Assembly: GCA_026707735.1 (NCBI GenBank)
Contig: JAPOWH010000015.1
Location: 1-64,000, forward strand
Length of the DNA stretch: 64,000 nucleotides
Reading direction: 5' to 3'
From: Gammaproteobacteria bacterium
Lineage (GTDB): Bacteria; Pseudomonadota; Gammaproteobacteria; Pseudomonadales; Azotimanducaceae
The notes under the pieces were generated by a model. That model did no database searches. It was not told where the DNA came from and saw only the letters and a list, made by a program, of their open reading frames with translations. Shown here one piece after another: positions 37,659 through 46,113 of the stretch. Position numbers and translations under genes: made by a program. Each line of letters opens with the position of its first letter. The first letter of the stretch is position 1.

Positions 37659-38198
37659 TCACCAATCAATTTCCCACGAAACGCGTATTTCAGTACCCGC
37701 CTTGACTTCTTTGATTACTCCTTCAACAAAGGGAATCATTAGTTCTCCAATGTCACCGCGTACTTGCAACACGGAATGTGCACCGTTCTCGAACACATCT
37801 ATGACTTTGCCTAGGCACTTGTCGGACTCATTCACGATTGAGCAACCAATCAAGTCTACCCAGTAAAACTCCAAGTCCGACAGGTCGGGAAGAGAGCTTT
37901 TCCGTACTCCGATAAAACGACCTGTGTATTCGCGCGCCAAGTCCCGTGAACCGCACTCTTTCACTCGCGCAACAAATCCGTCCGCGTGTTCGCGAATTTC
38001 GAGGCTCTCCACAATCTCCCAGCGAAGTGTGGTTCCGCATTCGGTTCCTAAAGCCCACGGCCGATACTGCACCAAGTTGCTTGGCGGTTCGGTGTAGGAC
38101 GTGATATGCGACCATCCCTTCAATCCAAAAGGTTTGGAAATCCGCCCAACAACTACGAAGTCTTGGTGTGGAAATTCAGGCACACACCTACCACGCAA
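37659..38198 (-). CDS. rimM: 16S rRNA processing protein RimM
   Basis: 179 residues. RimM domain (VVVGRISKPFGLKGW, FVARVKECGSRDLAREYTGR) and a C-terminal PRC-barrel (DLEFYWVDLIGCSIVNE, VLQVRGDIGELMIPFVEGVI). It assists maturation of the 30S head and binds S19. TTG 38198 has AGGA seven bases upstream; GTG 38183 is the alternative start. It is 68 bases after rpsP. Confidence 0.94.
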   Translation of the reverse strand: MRGRCVPEFPHQDFVVVGRISKPFGLKGWSHITSYTEPPSNLVQYRPWALGTECGTTLRWEIVESLEIREHADGFVARVKECGSRDLAREYTGRFIGVRKSSLPDLSDLEFYWVDLIGCSIVNESDKCLGKVIDVFENGAHSVLQVRGDIGELMIPFVEGVIKEVKAGTEIRVSWEIDW

Positions 38199-38266
38199 TA
38201 GAAATTCCTGGCCGACAAAGTAGTAATTGTGTATTGAGAAAAGCAGTGAGCAACTTGCCCAGCGGT

Positions 38267-38980
38267 CTACTTCGCGGCGTCCTTGTCTTTAGATTCCTCG
38301 TCTTTGTCTTCTTCGACGGTGTCAGTAGCCGTGGAATCGGACTCCGATTCTTGATCTTCTACACTGGTCGACGCGTCACTCGTGTCTTCGGTCTCTTCTT
38401 CACTCGAATCCTGATCGGCTTCTTCAACAACAGCCTCTTCCTCGTCTTGCGAGGCGGCCTCTTCTGCTGCTACTTCTTCCTCTCCCGAATCTTCTGCATC
38501 CGACTCGGACTCAGGTTCTTCCTCTTCCGATGAAGATTCAGTGGCACCATCGTCGGCCGGTCCCTCAGAACTCGCTTCAGGTGCCGTTTCTTCCTCTTCG
38601 GTCGAAACAGCTTCGGCCTCCTCCGCCTGCGTCTCTTCGGCAGCTGCGTCAGCGGCAGTCTCTTCCGAGTCTGTCAGCTCCGTTGCCACTTGCTCGTCGT
38701 GCTCCTCGGCGGCGACTGGTTCGTCGACTCTAGATTGGTCGATGCGCGCCGCCGCAATGAGGCTGCGCACCTTCGGACTCGGTTTCGCACCATTACCAAT
38801 CCAATAATCGACGCGTTCCAAGTTCACCCATGTTCGCACGGCCTCGCCCCGAGCAATTGGGTTGTAGTAGCCAACGCGCTCTATAAAGCGACCATCCCTA
38901 GGATTCCGCTTGTCCGTAACGGAAAGGTGATAGAAGGGTTTCTTCTTTGTGCCGGCGCGAGCCAAGCGTATTACGACCAT
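38267..38980 (-). CDS. rpsP: 30S ribosomal protein S16 with a 155-residue acidic extension
   Basis: 237 residues from ATG 38980 (VVIRLARAGTKKKPFYHLSV). The first 82 or so residues are ordinary S16 (GRFIERVGYYNPIARGE, VDYWIGNGAKPSPKVRSL). The remaining 155 are almost only Glu, Asp, Ser, Ala and Thr, with a short basic end. E. coli S16 has 82 residues and most family members fewer than 110. The tail is in frame with one clean stop, and the downstream rimM is normally placed, so it is not a frameshift artefact. It heads rpsP-rimM-trmD-rplS. Confidence 0.93.
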   Translation of the reverse strand: MVVIRLARAGTKKKPFYHLSVTDKRNPRDGRFIERVGYYNPIARGEAVRTWVNLERVDYWIGNGAKPSPKVRSLIAAARIDQSRVDEPVAAEEHDEQVATELTDSEETAADAAAEETQAEEAEAVSTEEEETAPEASSEGPADDGATESSSEEEEPESESDAEDSGEEEVAAEEAASQDEEEAVVEEADQDSSEEETEDTSDASTSVEDQESESDSTATDTVEEDKDEESKDKDAAK

Positions 38981-39184
38981 GGCGAACAAGGGGGTCAGAT
39001 GCGAGGGCGCGCATTTTAATGGAATTGCCGACGTTTGTTAAGACGCCTCCATGTGCCCGACCAATCAGCGCTTCAATAGCGCAAACGTGCGCAACATGCC
39101 GATGTAGCCTGTAATTTCAATCTAAGAGCGCTGCCAGTCTGAGGGATCGCTCCCTACGAGTTGAGCTTTACCGAGTAGATACGC

Positions 39185-40558
39185 TCATCTTGGACGTCGT
39201 GTGCTGGAACCTGGCGATCCCAAGGCCTCCATTCCCTCTAGACGCTTCATCATTTTGCCTCCCTTGCGACCAACTCTCTTCATTTGCTTCTCGAGCTGGC
39301 GATATTTGCGCAAAAGTATGTTCACGTCGTGAATTTGGGTTCCACTTCCCACGGCAATGCGGCGTTTTCTAGAACTGTCAAGAATTGCGGGGTATCTTCG
39401 CTCGCGGAGGGTCATGGAGTCTATGATCACGCATTGCTTCCGGATTTGGTCGTCGTCGACGTTCTTGATCCGTGCTTGCGAAGGGTCAATGTTTGGCAAC
39501 ATGTCCTTGACACTGTCCATTCCACCCATGTCTTTGAATTGCTGCAGTTGCTCGCGCATGTCTTCAAGATTGAATTTGCTGCCGCTGAACACCTTCTTGG
39601 TAAGTCGTTCAGCTTTCTTCTTGTCTACTTTGCGCTCGGCCTCTTCCAAGTAGGAAAGGACATCGCCCATTCCTAATATTCGGGAGGCTATTCGATCCGG
39701 ATGGAACGGCTCCAAACCGTCTAGGTCTTCACCTACGCCCAAGAACTTGATCGGCTTACCTGTTATGGACCTTACAGAAAGAGCGGCGCCGCCTCTTGCA
39801 TCACCATCAGCTTTCGCCAATACAACGCCAGTTAGTGGCAAGGCTTGGCCAAATGCTCGCGCCGTATTGGCAGCGTCCTGCCCTGTCATGGCATCTACAA
39901 CGAACAGCGTCTCCCTTGGATTGAGAATGGAGTGAATCCGTTGTATTTCCTGCATCATGGTGTCGTCGATAGCGAGTCGGCCAGCTGTGTCAACAAGCAA
40001 CACGTCGTCAAAATTCTTGCGGCCATCCCTCAACGCCCGTTTGACAATGGACTCCGGCTTTTCAGTGTCTCCGCTATGAATGAATCGCACATCGGCTTGC
40101 TCCGCAAGGCTCCGAAGCTGCTCGATTGCGGCAGACCTATAGGTATCGGCTGAAACTACGGCGACCTTCTTTGACTCCCGCTCCTTGAGCCACTTGGCGA
40201 GTTTGACGACGGTGGTGGTCTTGCCCACTCCCTGAAGTCCGGCCAGCAGTACCACGTTGGGACGATTGCCCCCGTCCAAGTCGAGCTTGTCGTTGGATTT
40301 CCCCATCAAATCGACGAGTGAATCGTGTACTATTCCGACAAAGGCATCTCCCGGTTGAACACGACGCGATACAGTTTGTCCAATCGCTTGTTTCTGAACA
40401 TCCTGAACAAACTCCGATACCACGGTGAACGCTACATCTGCATCGAGAAGCGCGTTGCGCACTTCCCGCATGGCTTCCTGAATATTGGCTTCGGTCAGTC
40501 TCCGGCTCCGTAATGGAGCGAGAACACCAGAGATTTTTTCGCTTAAGTTGTCAAACAT
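39185..40558 (-). CDS. ffh: signal recognition particle protein Ffh
   Basis: 457 residues: N domain, GTPase G domain (GLQGVGKTTTVVKLAKWL P-loop, VDTAGRLAIDDTMM, AKADGDARGGAALS) and a Met-rich M domain (about 330-440, DMREQLQQFKDMGGMDSVKDM) that binds 4.5S RNA and signal sequences. It lies upstream of rpsP as in many gammaproteobacteria and is divergent from the ypjD-like gene. Confidence 0.97.
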   Translation of the reverse strand: MFDNLSEKISGVLAPLRSRRLTEANIQEAMREVRNALLDADVAFTVVSEFVQDVQKQAIGQTVSRRVQPGDAFVGIVHDSLVDLMGKSNDKLDLDGGNRPNVVLLAGLQGVGKTTTVVKLAKWLKERESKKVAVVSADTYRSAAIEQLRSLAEQADVRFIHSGDTEKPESIVKRALRDGRKNFDDVLLVDTAGRLAIDDTMMQEIQRIHSILNPRETLFVVDAMTGQDAANTARAFGQALPLTGVVLAKADGDARGGAALSVRSITGKPIKFLGVGEDLDGLEPFHPDRIASRILGMGDVLSYLEEAERKVDKKKAERLTKKVFSGSKFNLEDMREQLQQFKDMGGMDSVKDMLPNIDPSQARIKNVDDDQIRKQCVIIDSMTLRERRYPAILDSSRKRRIAVGSGTQIHDVNILLRKYRQLEKQMKRVGRKGGKMMKRLEGMEALGSPGSSTRRPR

Positions 40559-40685
40559 CTCAGATCAATTCATGACTCATGGGAACCGCTGGTCGATGGA
40601 CACCGACTCGCTGGCAAGTATAGGACAAGAGATTCCTTTTAGGTTTGGCAGTCTAACCCATAGCAATCTTTGAGCGGCTAATGCA

Positions 40686-41483
40686 ATGACGCTTGCAGCA
40701 ATTGCGGCAATTTTTTATGTGATTGCGGCACTCTTGGCCTTTAGGAATCGAGAGATCGACGATGGCATGGCGCTGCGTATTGCACCAGCATCAGCAGTGA
40801 TTGGGTGCGTCTGTCACATTGTCTACGCGATACAGATATTCTGGATCGGCAATGGGGTTGACTTGGCAATCGTTCCCCTTGCGATGCTAGTTACGGTTTC
40901 CGCGGCTCTTATAACAGTCGCGGAGCACCTCTACAAGCCAACAAGAGCTACTCCGATCGTCGTTGTTGCTTATCCGTTGATCGCTTTTCTCTTGCTAGTA
41001 GCAGGTGTATTTCATCGGGGATCATTGCATCCCTCTGAATTGAGCCCGGGTCTCACATTGCACGTTATTGTGAGCGTGGCATCGTATTCGATCCTAGCCT
41101 ACGCGGCCTGCCAAGCGGCCTTGTTAATCTGGCTTGACACTGCGATACGGAAGCACAAGTTCAACGCCTTCCTTCGGATCTTTCCTCCCCTCGAGTCTGC
41201 GGAGGGAACCTTGTTCAATGCATTGTGGACTGGATTGGCATTGTTGACCGTTGCGAATGCCACTGGTTTTCTATTTTTTTGGGGAGAGCTCTTCACTCAT
41301 CCTAGCCACTTGCATGTCGTAGTTACCTTTGCGGCTTGGTTGATCTACGCGCTTCTCATGTTGGGGCATGTGCTTCGTGGGTGGCGTGGAAAACTCACGA
41401 CGAAACTCTCGCTGTCAGCATTCGCCGTGCTGCTATTTGGATACTTCGGTACCAAGCTCATAACCGACGGTCTATTGACCTAA
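40686..41483 (+). CDS. YpjD/CcsA-type inner membrane protein
   Basis: 265 residues, eight predicted transmembrane helices. The order TLHVIVSVASYSILAYAACQ - WTGLALLTVANATGF - FTHPSHLHVVVTFAAWLIYA is that of the YpjD branch of the cytochrome c assembly (CcsA) family, including the conserved histidines, but without the WWD haem motif. Divergent from ffh and followed by a CorC-type gene after 24 bases, a common arrangement. The exact role is not established. Confidence 0.85.
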   Translation: MTLAAIAAIFYVIAALLAFRNREIDDGMALRIAPASAVIGCVCHIVYAIQIFWIGNGVDLAIVPLAMLVTVSAALITVAEHLYKPTRATPIVVVAYPLIAFLLLVAGVFHRGSLHPSELSPGLTLHVIVSVASYSILAYAACQAALLIWLDTAIRKHKFNAFLRIFPPLESAEGTLFNALWTGLALLTVANATGFLFFWGELFTHPSHLHVVVTFAAWLIYALLMLGHVLRGWRGKLTTKLSLSAFAVLLFGYFGTKLITDGLLT

Positions 41484-41507
41484 AAGACACACGATTAGCA
41501 CTCCACC

Positions 41508-42812
41508 ATGCTCACATTACTACTAGCCGCCACCGTTGTTTTGATATTCATAAGCGCTTACTTTTCCAGTTCGGAAACGGCCATGATGAAGCTCAATCAT
41601 TACCGCTTGAAACACATGGTGTCAGAGGGTAATAGAGGAGCTAGAAAGGCGGACAAATTGCTACAGCGTCAAGACAGATTGTTGGGAGTAATCCTCATAG
41701 GAAACAATCTGGTAAACAACTTCGCGGCGATCATAAGCGCCATTATCTGCATTCAGCTGTTTGGCGATACCGTTGGTCCCGTAGTCGGAGCAATTGGTAT
41801 CACTCTCATAATGCTGGTATTCGCGGAAATGGCACCCAAGACAATTGCTGCCGAACGACCAGAATTAATTGCGTTCCCTTCAAGTTATGTATTGACCCCG
41901 CTCGAGAAACTGCTGTCGCCAGTAGTGACCCTGCTCAAGTTCTGTGCCAGCATTCTCATCAACCCATTTGTAAAGCACACTAAAGCTAAGTCCTCGTCGC
42001 TCTCCCTAGATGAACTCCGAACGGTGGTTGGGTCGGAAATCGATATCGGCAACCGACCTCAGGAGATGTTGCTTGGAATTCTCAACCTAGGCGAAGCCAA
42101 AGTCGCTGACATCATGATTCGGCGTTCCGAAGTGGAAGGAATAGATCTTGCCCTGCCTAACCGCGAGATCATTGATGACTTGCTTCACGCCACTCACACG
42201 AAGTTGCCGGTGTACGAAGGCGAAATCGAAAATGTAGTGGGAGTTCTGCATTTGAAGCGATCTGGTGTTGTATTGCATCCCGATGACTTTGACATCGAGA
42301 AGTTAAGAGATCAATTGGAGGAGCCCTATTTCGTTCCCGATGGAACAAGACTGTCCACCCAACTCATTAATTTTCAGTCCAAAAAGGAGAGGTTTGCCTT
42401 TGTGGTAGATGAATACGGAGCGATAGAGGGAATAGTCACACTCGAGGACATCTTGGAGGAGATCGTCGGAGATTTCACAACCGACTCAGCCGCAGAACTG
42501 GCCGAAATATATCCACAGGACGACGATTCGTACGTTATCAATGGGTATGTTTTGCTGCGCGACGTCAACACACGTCTAGGCTGGGATCTACCCACCGACG
42601 GACCCAGAACGTTGAACGGTCTGATGTTGGAACATCTAGAAGATATTCCCGATGCCAACGTCGGATTGAAGATAGGAAATTACGTATGCGAGACGGTGAA
42701 GGTTGGAGAGAATTCACTCCCGAGCATTCGTGTTCTAAGAATTGAGTCGCCGCCCGACAATGTCAGCGAGCAGGAACATTCCGCCGAGAACGCTAGGATG
42801 GATGCTTCCTGA
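41508..42812 (+). CDS. HlyC/CorC (CNNM) family transporter
   Basis: 434 residues: a DUF21/CNNM membrane domain (about 1-185, SSSETAMMKLNHYRLKHM), a CBS pair (about 205-325, FVVDEYGAIEGIVTLEDILE) and a C-terminal CorC_HlyC domain (about 345-425). Members include E. coli YfjD/CorB and export or regulate Mg2+/Co2+. It is probably cotranscribed with the YpjD-like gene and converges with leuA eight bases away. Confidence 0.9.
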   Translation: MLTLLLAATVVLIFISAYFSSSETAMMKLNHYRLKHMVSEGNRGARKADKLLQRQDRLLGVILIGNNLVNNFAAIISAIICIQLFGDTVGPVVGAIGITLIMLVFAEMAPKTIAAERPELIAFPSSYVLTPLEKLLSPVVTLLKFCASILINPFVKHTKAKSSSLSLDELRTVVGSEIDIGNRPQEMLLGILNLGEAKVADIMIRRSEVEGIDLALPNREIIDDLLHATHTKLPVYEGEIENVVGVLHLKRSGVVLHPDDFDIEKLRDQLEEPYFVPDGTRLSTQLINFQSKKERFAFVVDEYGAIEGIVTLEDILEEIVGDFTTDSAAELAEIYPQDDDSYVINGYVLLRDVNTRLGWDLPTDGPRTLNGLMLEHLEDIPDANVGLKIGNYVCETVKVGENSLPSIRVLRIESPPDNVSEQEHSAENARMDAS

Positions 42813-42820
42813 TATAGATC

Positions 42821-44527
42821 CTACTGCTCGGCTAACCGCCATCTGCGGTTCAGGGCAGCCATAACCGCGACAAGCGAAGCCCTATCCGAATCCTGACTGA
42901 CTCCAATCCCATAGACGGGCTGGTTTTCGAATTCAATTGCCACTAGCCCAACCAGCCTTTCTCCACCCGCTTGAGATCCCGAAGTATCGACTTCGAGCAG
43001 CTGAGACTCGAGCAATTTCAACGGCTCATTCAATGTCTCAACCAGTCCATTGACAAACGCGTCGATGAGGCGCACACCCATGCCAGAAATAGCCATGCGA
43101 TTCGCAGCAACAAGAATGTTTGCATATATCGTGATCGCGTCGTCGCTCTCGCTCGATTTTGAAAACGTCTCCAGCTTGTACGGCCCATCGATGAATTGAT
43201 ACTCAGCCACTAGGCAATCGAACATTTCTTGCGGTGAAACTTCGCTCTGGGTGTCTTCCGTTAGCTTTTGCACTGCTCCAGAAAACTCAATCAACATGTC
43301 TCTCGGCAAATAGATTCCATAGCGCTCTTCAAGCACGAACCCTACGCCACCCTTGCCCGACTGGCTATTGACCCTGACTGACTCCTTGTAAGACGAACCG
43401 ACGTCGCCTGGGTCGATCGGCAAATAGGGAACTTCCCACCGAACGCTATCTACATGGGCCATCCCCTTGCGGATCGCGTCCTGATGTGATCCAGAAAAAG
43501 CTGTAAAAACAAGATCTCCGGCATAGGGATGTCGCGGATGCACTGGCAGCTTGTTGATGGCCTCAACAGTCTCCCTGATTCGGGGCATGTCGCGTAAATC
43601 GAGCTCAGGGTCTACGCCCTGCGAGAACAAGTTCATGGCGACTGTGACCAAGTCGCAGTTGCCGGTACGCTCGCCGTTCCCAAATAACGTTCCTTCGACT
43701 CGTTCGGCCCCCGCCATAAGGGCTAACTCGGTGGCAGCGATGCCCGTGCCTCGGTCATTGTGCGTATGAAGGCTAATGATGGAGGAATCTCGGTGCTCGA
43801 AGTTCTCGCAAAAGTACTCGATTTGGTCAGCGTATACGTTGGGAGTCGCCAATTCCACGGTAGAAGGTAAATTGATGATGACCTTTCGTTCTGGCGTCGC
43901 GCCCCAAGTTGCGCAAACTGCAGAACTGATCTCGATAGCAAAGTCGAGCTCTGTTCCTGTGAAACTCTCAGGCGAATACTCAAACTCGACCTGAGTGCCC
44001 GATAAATGTTGCGTCATATCCCGAACCAGCTGGGTACCCGACACTGCCAGATCGACAATTTGACTCTGTGACATTTCGAAAACGACCCGTCGCTGCAGTG
44101 CTGACGTAGAGTTGTAAAGATGAAAAATTGCCTTAGAAGTTCCTTCGAGAGCTTCAACAGTTCGTTCTATCAGCTCTCTACGGGCTTGACACAAGACTTG
44201 AACGGTAACCTCGTCGGGCACCAGTCCGTCGTCAATGATCTTGCGGATGAAATCAAAATCAGGTTGCGATGCAGCGGGAAAACCCACCTCGATTTCAAGA
44301 AAGCCAACCTCCAATAGAAGCTCGTACATTCGCAGCTTCTCGTCGACGCTCATAGGCTCGATAAGCGCTTGGTTCCCATCACGAAGATCCACACTACACC
44401 AGCGAGGTGCTTGCGACAGTCGCCGAGATGGCCACTGGCGCTCGGGTAGGTCGACCGCCGCGAAAGCCGAGTACTTGTTGAATGGCATCATGCCGGATTT
44501 GCCACCGGAGGCTGAGTAGGACTTCAT
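42821..44527 (-). CDS. leuA: 2-isopropylmalate synthase, long (type 2) form
   Basis: About 568 residues from ATG 44527 (44545 is possible). First committed step of leucine synthesis: acetyl-CoA plus 2-oxoisovalerate. PRWCSVDLRDGNQAL holds the metal-binding and catalytic Arg-Asp, SLHTHNDRGTGIAATELALM the metal His pair, and FGNGERTGNCDLV the conserved GNGER. The C-terminal regulatory domain (about 440-568) makes it LeuA2 as in Pseudomonas or Corynebacterium. It stands alone, without leuB, leuC or leuD. Confidence 0.95.
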   Translation of the reverse strand: MKSYSASGGKSGMMPFNKYSAFAAVDLPERQWPSRRLSQAPRWCSVDLRDGNQALIEPMSVDEKLRMYELLLEVGFLEIEVGFPAASQPDFDFIRKIIDDGLVPDEVTVQVLCQARRELIERTVEALEGTSKAIFHLYNSTSALQRRVVFEMSQSQIVDLAVSGTQLVRDMTQHLSGTQVEFEYSPESFTGTELDFAIEISSAVCATWGATPERKVIINLPSTVELATPNVYADQIEYFCENFEHRDSSIISLHTHNDRGTGIAATELALMAGAERVEGTLFGNGERTGNCDLVTVAMNLFSQGVDPELDLRDMPRIRETVEAINKLPVHPRHPYAGDLVFTAFSGSHQDAIRKGMAHVDSVRWEVPYLPIDPGDVGSSYKESVRVNSQSGKGGVGFVLEERYGIYLPRDMLIEFSGAVQKLTEDTQSEVSPQEMFDCLVAEYQFIDGPYKLETFSKSSESDDAITIYANILVAANRMAISGMGVRLIDAFVNGLVETLNEPLKLLESQLLEVDTSGSQAGGERLVGLVAIEFENQPVYGIGVSQDSDRASLVAVMAALNRRWRLAEQ

Positions 44528-44896
44528 GGCTACATCATTTCTCAAGAGAGGTTGATTGGGGTACTAGCAGTGTGGTTGAGAATGTAGAAGAAGTTCGCCG
44601 GCTAGACCGGCAATAGCAGGAGGAGACTGGGTGCAATGTTGTGTTTGTGCATTGCGAGCAATCAAAGCTTTCCGTGTTTTGTATGTTCATTGTAATGTTG
44701 GACAGTTGAAGTGCCAACATGATCGTGGGATAGTGCATCGCCCAATTCCTGTGGTGGTGACATAGAGCGCTGCCAGTACATTGAAATGCCTGACGATATT
44801 GAACCCCATTGCTTGAAGGCACGGCTAGTAGGTGAATTTTCTTCCCGACTGTGGGGCAAGCCAATTAGGTCTCTGCGTTAGCCTCAACGCTTTGGG
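44528..44896. other. intergenic region between leuA and the tRNA-Sec promoter
   Basis: About 370 bases. A minus-strand frame 44535-44864 exists but overlaps the leuA start and has no family likeness or leucine-codon run. A GCCGG/CCGGC hairpin (44597-44611) lies in the leuA leader without a T-run, so attenuation is not supported. Nothing else seen. Confidence 0.35.
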
Positions 44897-44938
44897 CTAG
44901 TTTCAATTCTTGAAACTAGTTCGAGTCTGTACTCTAAT
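44897..44938 (+). promoter_or_regulatory. tRNA-Sec promoter overlapped by a perfect palindrome
   Basis: CTAGTTTCAA (44897-44906), spacer TTC, TTGAAACTAG (44910-44919) is a perfect 10-bp inverted repeat. Its right arm contains TTGAAA, a good -35; 17 bases later TCTAAT (44933-44938) is a plausible -10. Transcription would then begin at about the first base of the tRNA (44946). Operator function is inference. Confidence 0.55.
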
Positions 44939-44945
44939 GTTGTCC

Positions 44946-45039
44946 GGAAGAGCATCGTCTCCGGTGAGGCGCGCGGCCTTCAAAGCCGTTGAGACGCTTA
45001 ACCTGCGTCTGGTGGGTTCGACTCCTACCTCTTCCGCCA
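44946..45039 (+). tRNA. selC: selenocysteine tRNA (UCA anticodon)
   Basis: 94 bases including the encoded GCCA end. GGAAGAG pairs with CTCTTCC; the D arm GTCTCCGGTGAGGC is identical to that of E. coli selC; the anticodon loop is CTTCAAA with TCA at 44980-44982; a long variable arm pairs AGACGC with GCGTCT; the T arm is GTGGG-TTCGACT-CCTAC. The 3' strand of acceptor plus T stem has 12 bases against 13 in E. coli, and the eighth acceptor pair would be C-C, so it appears as a 7/5 (or 6/6) tRNA rather than the usual bacterial 8/5. selD is 3.5 kb away. The rhomboid gene ends five bases downstream on the other strand. Confidence 0.95.
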
Positions 45040-45044
45040 CCACT

Positions 45045-45923
45045 TCATACATGGGCGATTGCAATGCCCAAGATGGCAAGAGTTGTAATGCCGGCCAATA
45101 TCTGACCCGATCTCCCTATTCGCCGAAGATCGAAACTAGAAACAATCACCCCAGCTAGTAACCCGCAGATCAACCCAGTAAAGTGGGCCACAACATCAGT
45201 GCGCTCAGTGCCTATCCCCATGAAGGCAAAAATACCTATGGCGCCGGCGATGGGGATTGCGTTGTACTTCCACCCTCTTCCCGGCAAAAATCTTCTTCGA
45301 AAGAACATTCCGCCGATCAACCCAACCGCGGCAAACATTGAGGTCGAAGCTCCAATCGAGACAAACATGTCATTTTGAACTTGGGCGTTGAGGTAATTGC
45401 CAAATGCACCGCATAGAACGATAAGCAGCCAAGCCACTCCGCTACCGTAGTATCGACCTGCCAGAATGCCAAAAAGCAAGCCAAAAGCGGAATTTCCAAT
45501 TATGTGAGCGACATCCGCATGTAGTAGCAATGCGGTAATTGTTCTCCACCATTCTCCTTGCTCCCGCACCGCCAATGCCCACATTGCGCCATCCTGAGAC
45601 AGTCGGGTGGCGAGTCCAAGGTACTCCAACAACGAGATCGCCCAAATGATTCCAAGATAGGCAATGCACCCTACTATGCCGCTATCGATTTTCGGTGAAG
45701 GATCGCGTTGTCTTCCGGAATGCCGGTTCTCTTGACGATAGAGCGCTAGCTGCTGCCTTGCAGCGGTAGCCATCTCTGAACGTGTAAGGAGCAACCAACC
45801 GTCGGAATTCCGTTCGAGCCGGGTCTCGATGCCAATCGAGGTAAGAACTAGCTCACACTCTATGATCGCCCTGTGGCTTCGCGAGGAACTAACCAGAGTC
45901 CATTCCGTCGGTTCGTTGTTCAT
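45045..45923 (-). CDS. rhomboid family intramembrane serine protease
   Basis: 292 residues: a soluble N-terminal domain (about 1-70, typical of this rhomboid subgroup) and six or seven membrane helices. HADVAHIIGNSAFGLLFG is the rhomboid H-x-x-x-N region; the catalytic Ser193 is in IGAST and the catalytic His247 in VAHFTGLICGLLAG. The Gly after the catalytic Ser in the usual GxSG motif is Thr here. The N-terminal domain matches a form seen in proteobacterial rhomboids, but its substrate is unknown. The gene is convergent with tRNA-Sec. Confidence 0.88.
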   Translation of the reverse strand: MNNEPTEWTLVSSSRSHRAIIECELVLTSIGIETRLERNSDGWLLLTRSEMATAARQQLALYRQENRHSGRQRDPSPKIDSGIVGCIAYLGIIWAISLLEYLGLATRLSQDGAMWALAVREQGEWWRTITALLLHADVAHIIGNSAFGLLFGILAGRYYGSGVAWLLIVLCGAFGNYLNAQVQNDMFVSIGASTSMFAAVGLIGGMFFRRRFLPGRGWKYNAIPIAGAIGIFAFMGIGTERTDVVAHFTGLICGLLAGVIVSSFDLRRIGRSGQILAGITTLAILGIAIAHV

Positions 45924-46079
45924 GCGTCTAGTATTGCACAGCTGCCCATATCCAATCGCAGATTCCCTGCTAGGACCCGAAGCCGACCGGTTAAGAAACG
46001 TGAGCCTATAACTGAAGGTGTGTAGTTCGAGAAACGCGACGAAATTTCGAAACCTTACAATTTCACCGAAATTCTTTTG

Positions 46080-46102
46080 AATCGAACGGAAATCGTTCGA
46101 TT
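46080..46102 (+). promoter_or_regulatory. 9-bp perfect inverted repeat next to the Shine-Dalgarno site
   Basis: AATCGAACG (46080-46088), loop GAAAT, CGTTCGATT (46094-46102), followed at once by GGGAGG (46103-46108) and GTG 46114. It is either an operator or a 5'-UTR hairpin that affects ribosome access. More TTCGA-type words lie just upstream (46026-46050). Confidence 0.5.
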
Positions 46103-46113
46103 GGGAGGTTTGC

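Noticed and set aside
38168-38807. Plus-strand frames of 121 and 88 codons opposite the S16 tail
   Set aside because: They arise from the low-complexity Glu/Asp/Ser coding; the rpsP frame is anchored by the S16 core.
39143-39156. AGGGA-TCGC-TCCCT repeat downstream of ffh
   Set aside because: Five base pairs only, with no T-run; chance level.
44597-44611. GCCGG/CCGGC hairpin as leuA attenuator
   Set aside because: No T-run after it and no leader peptide with leucine codons.
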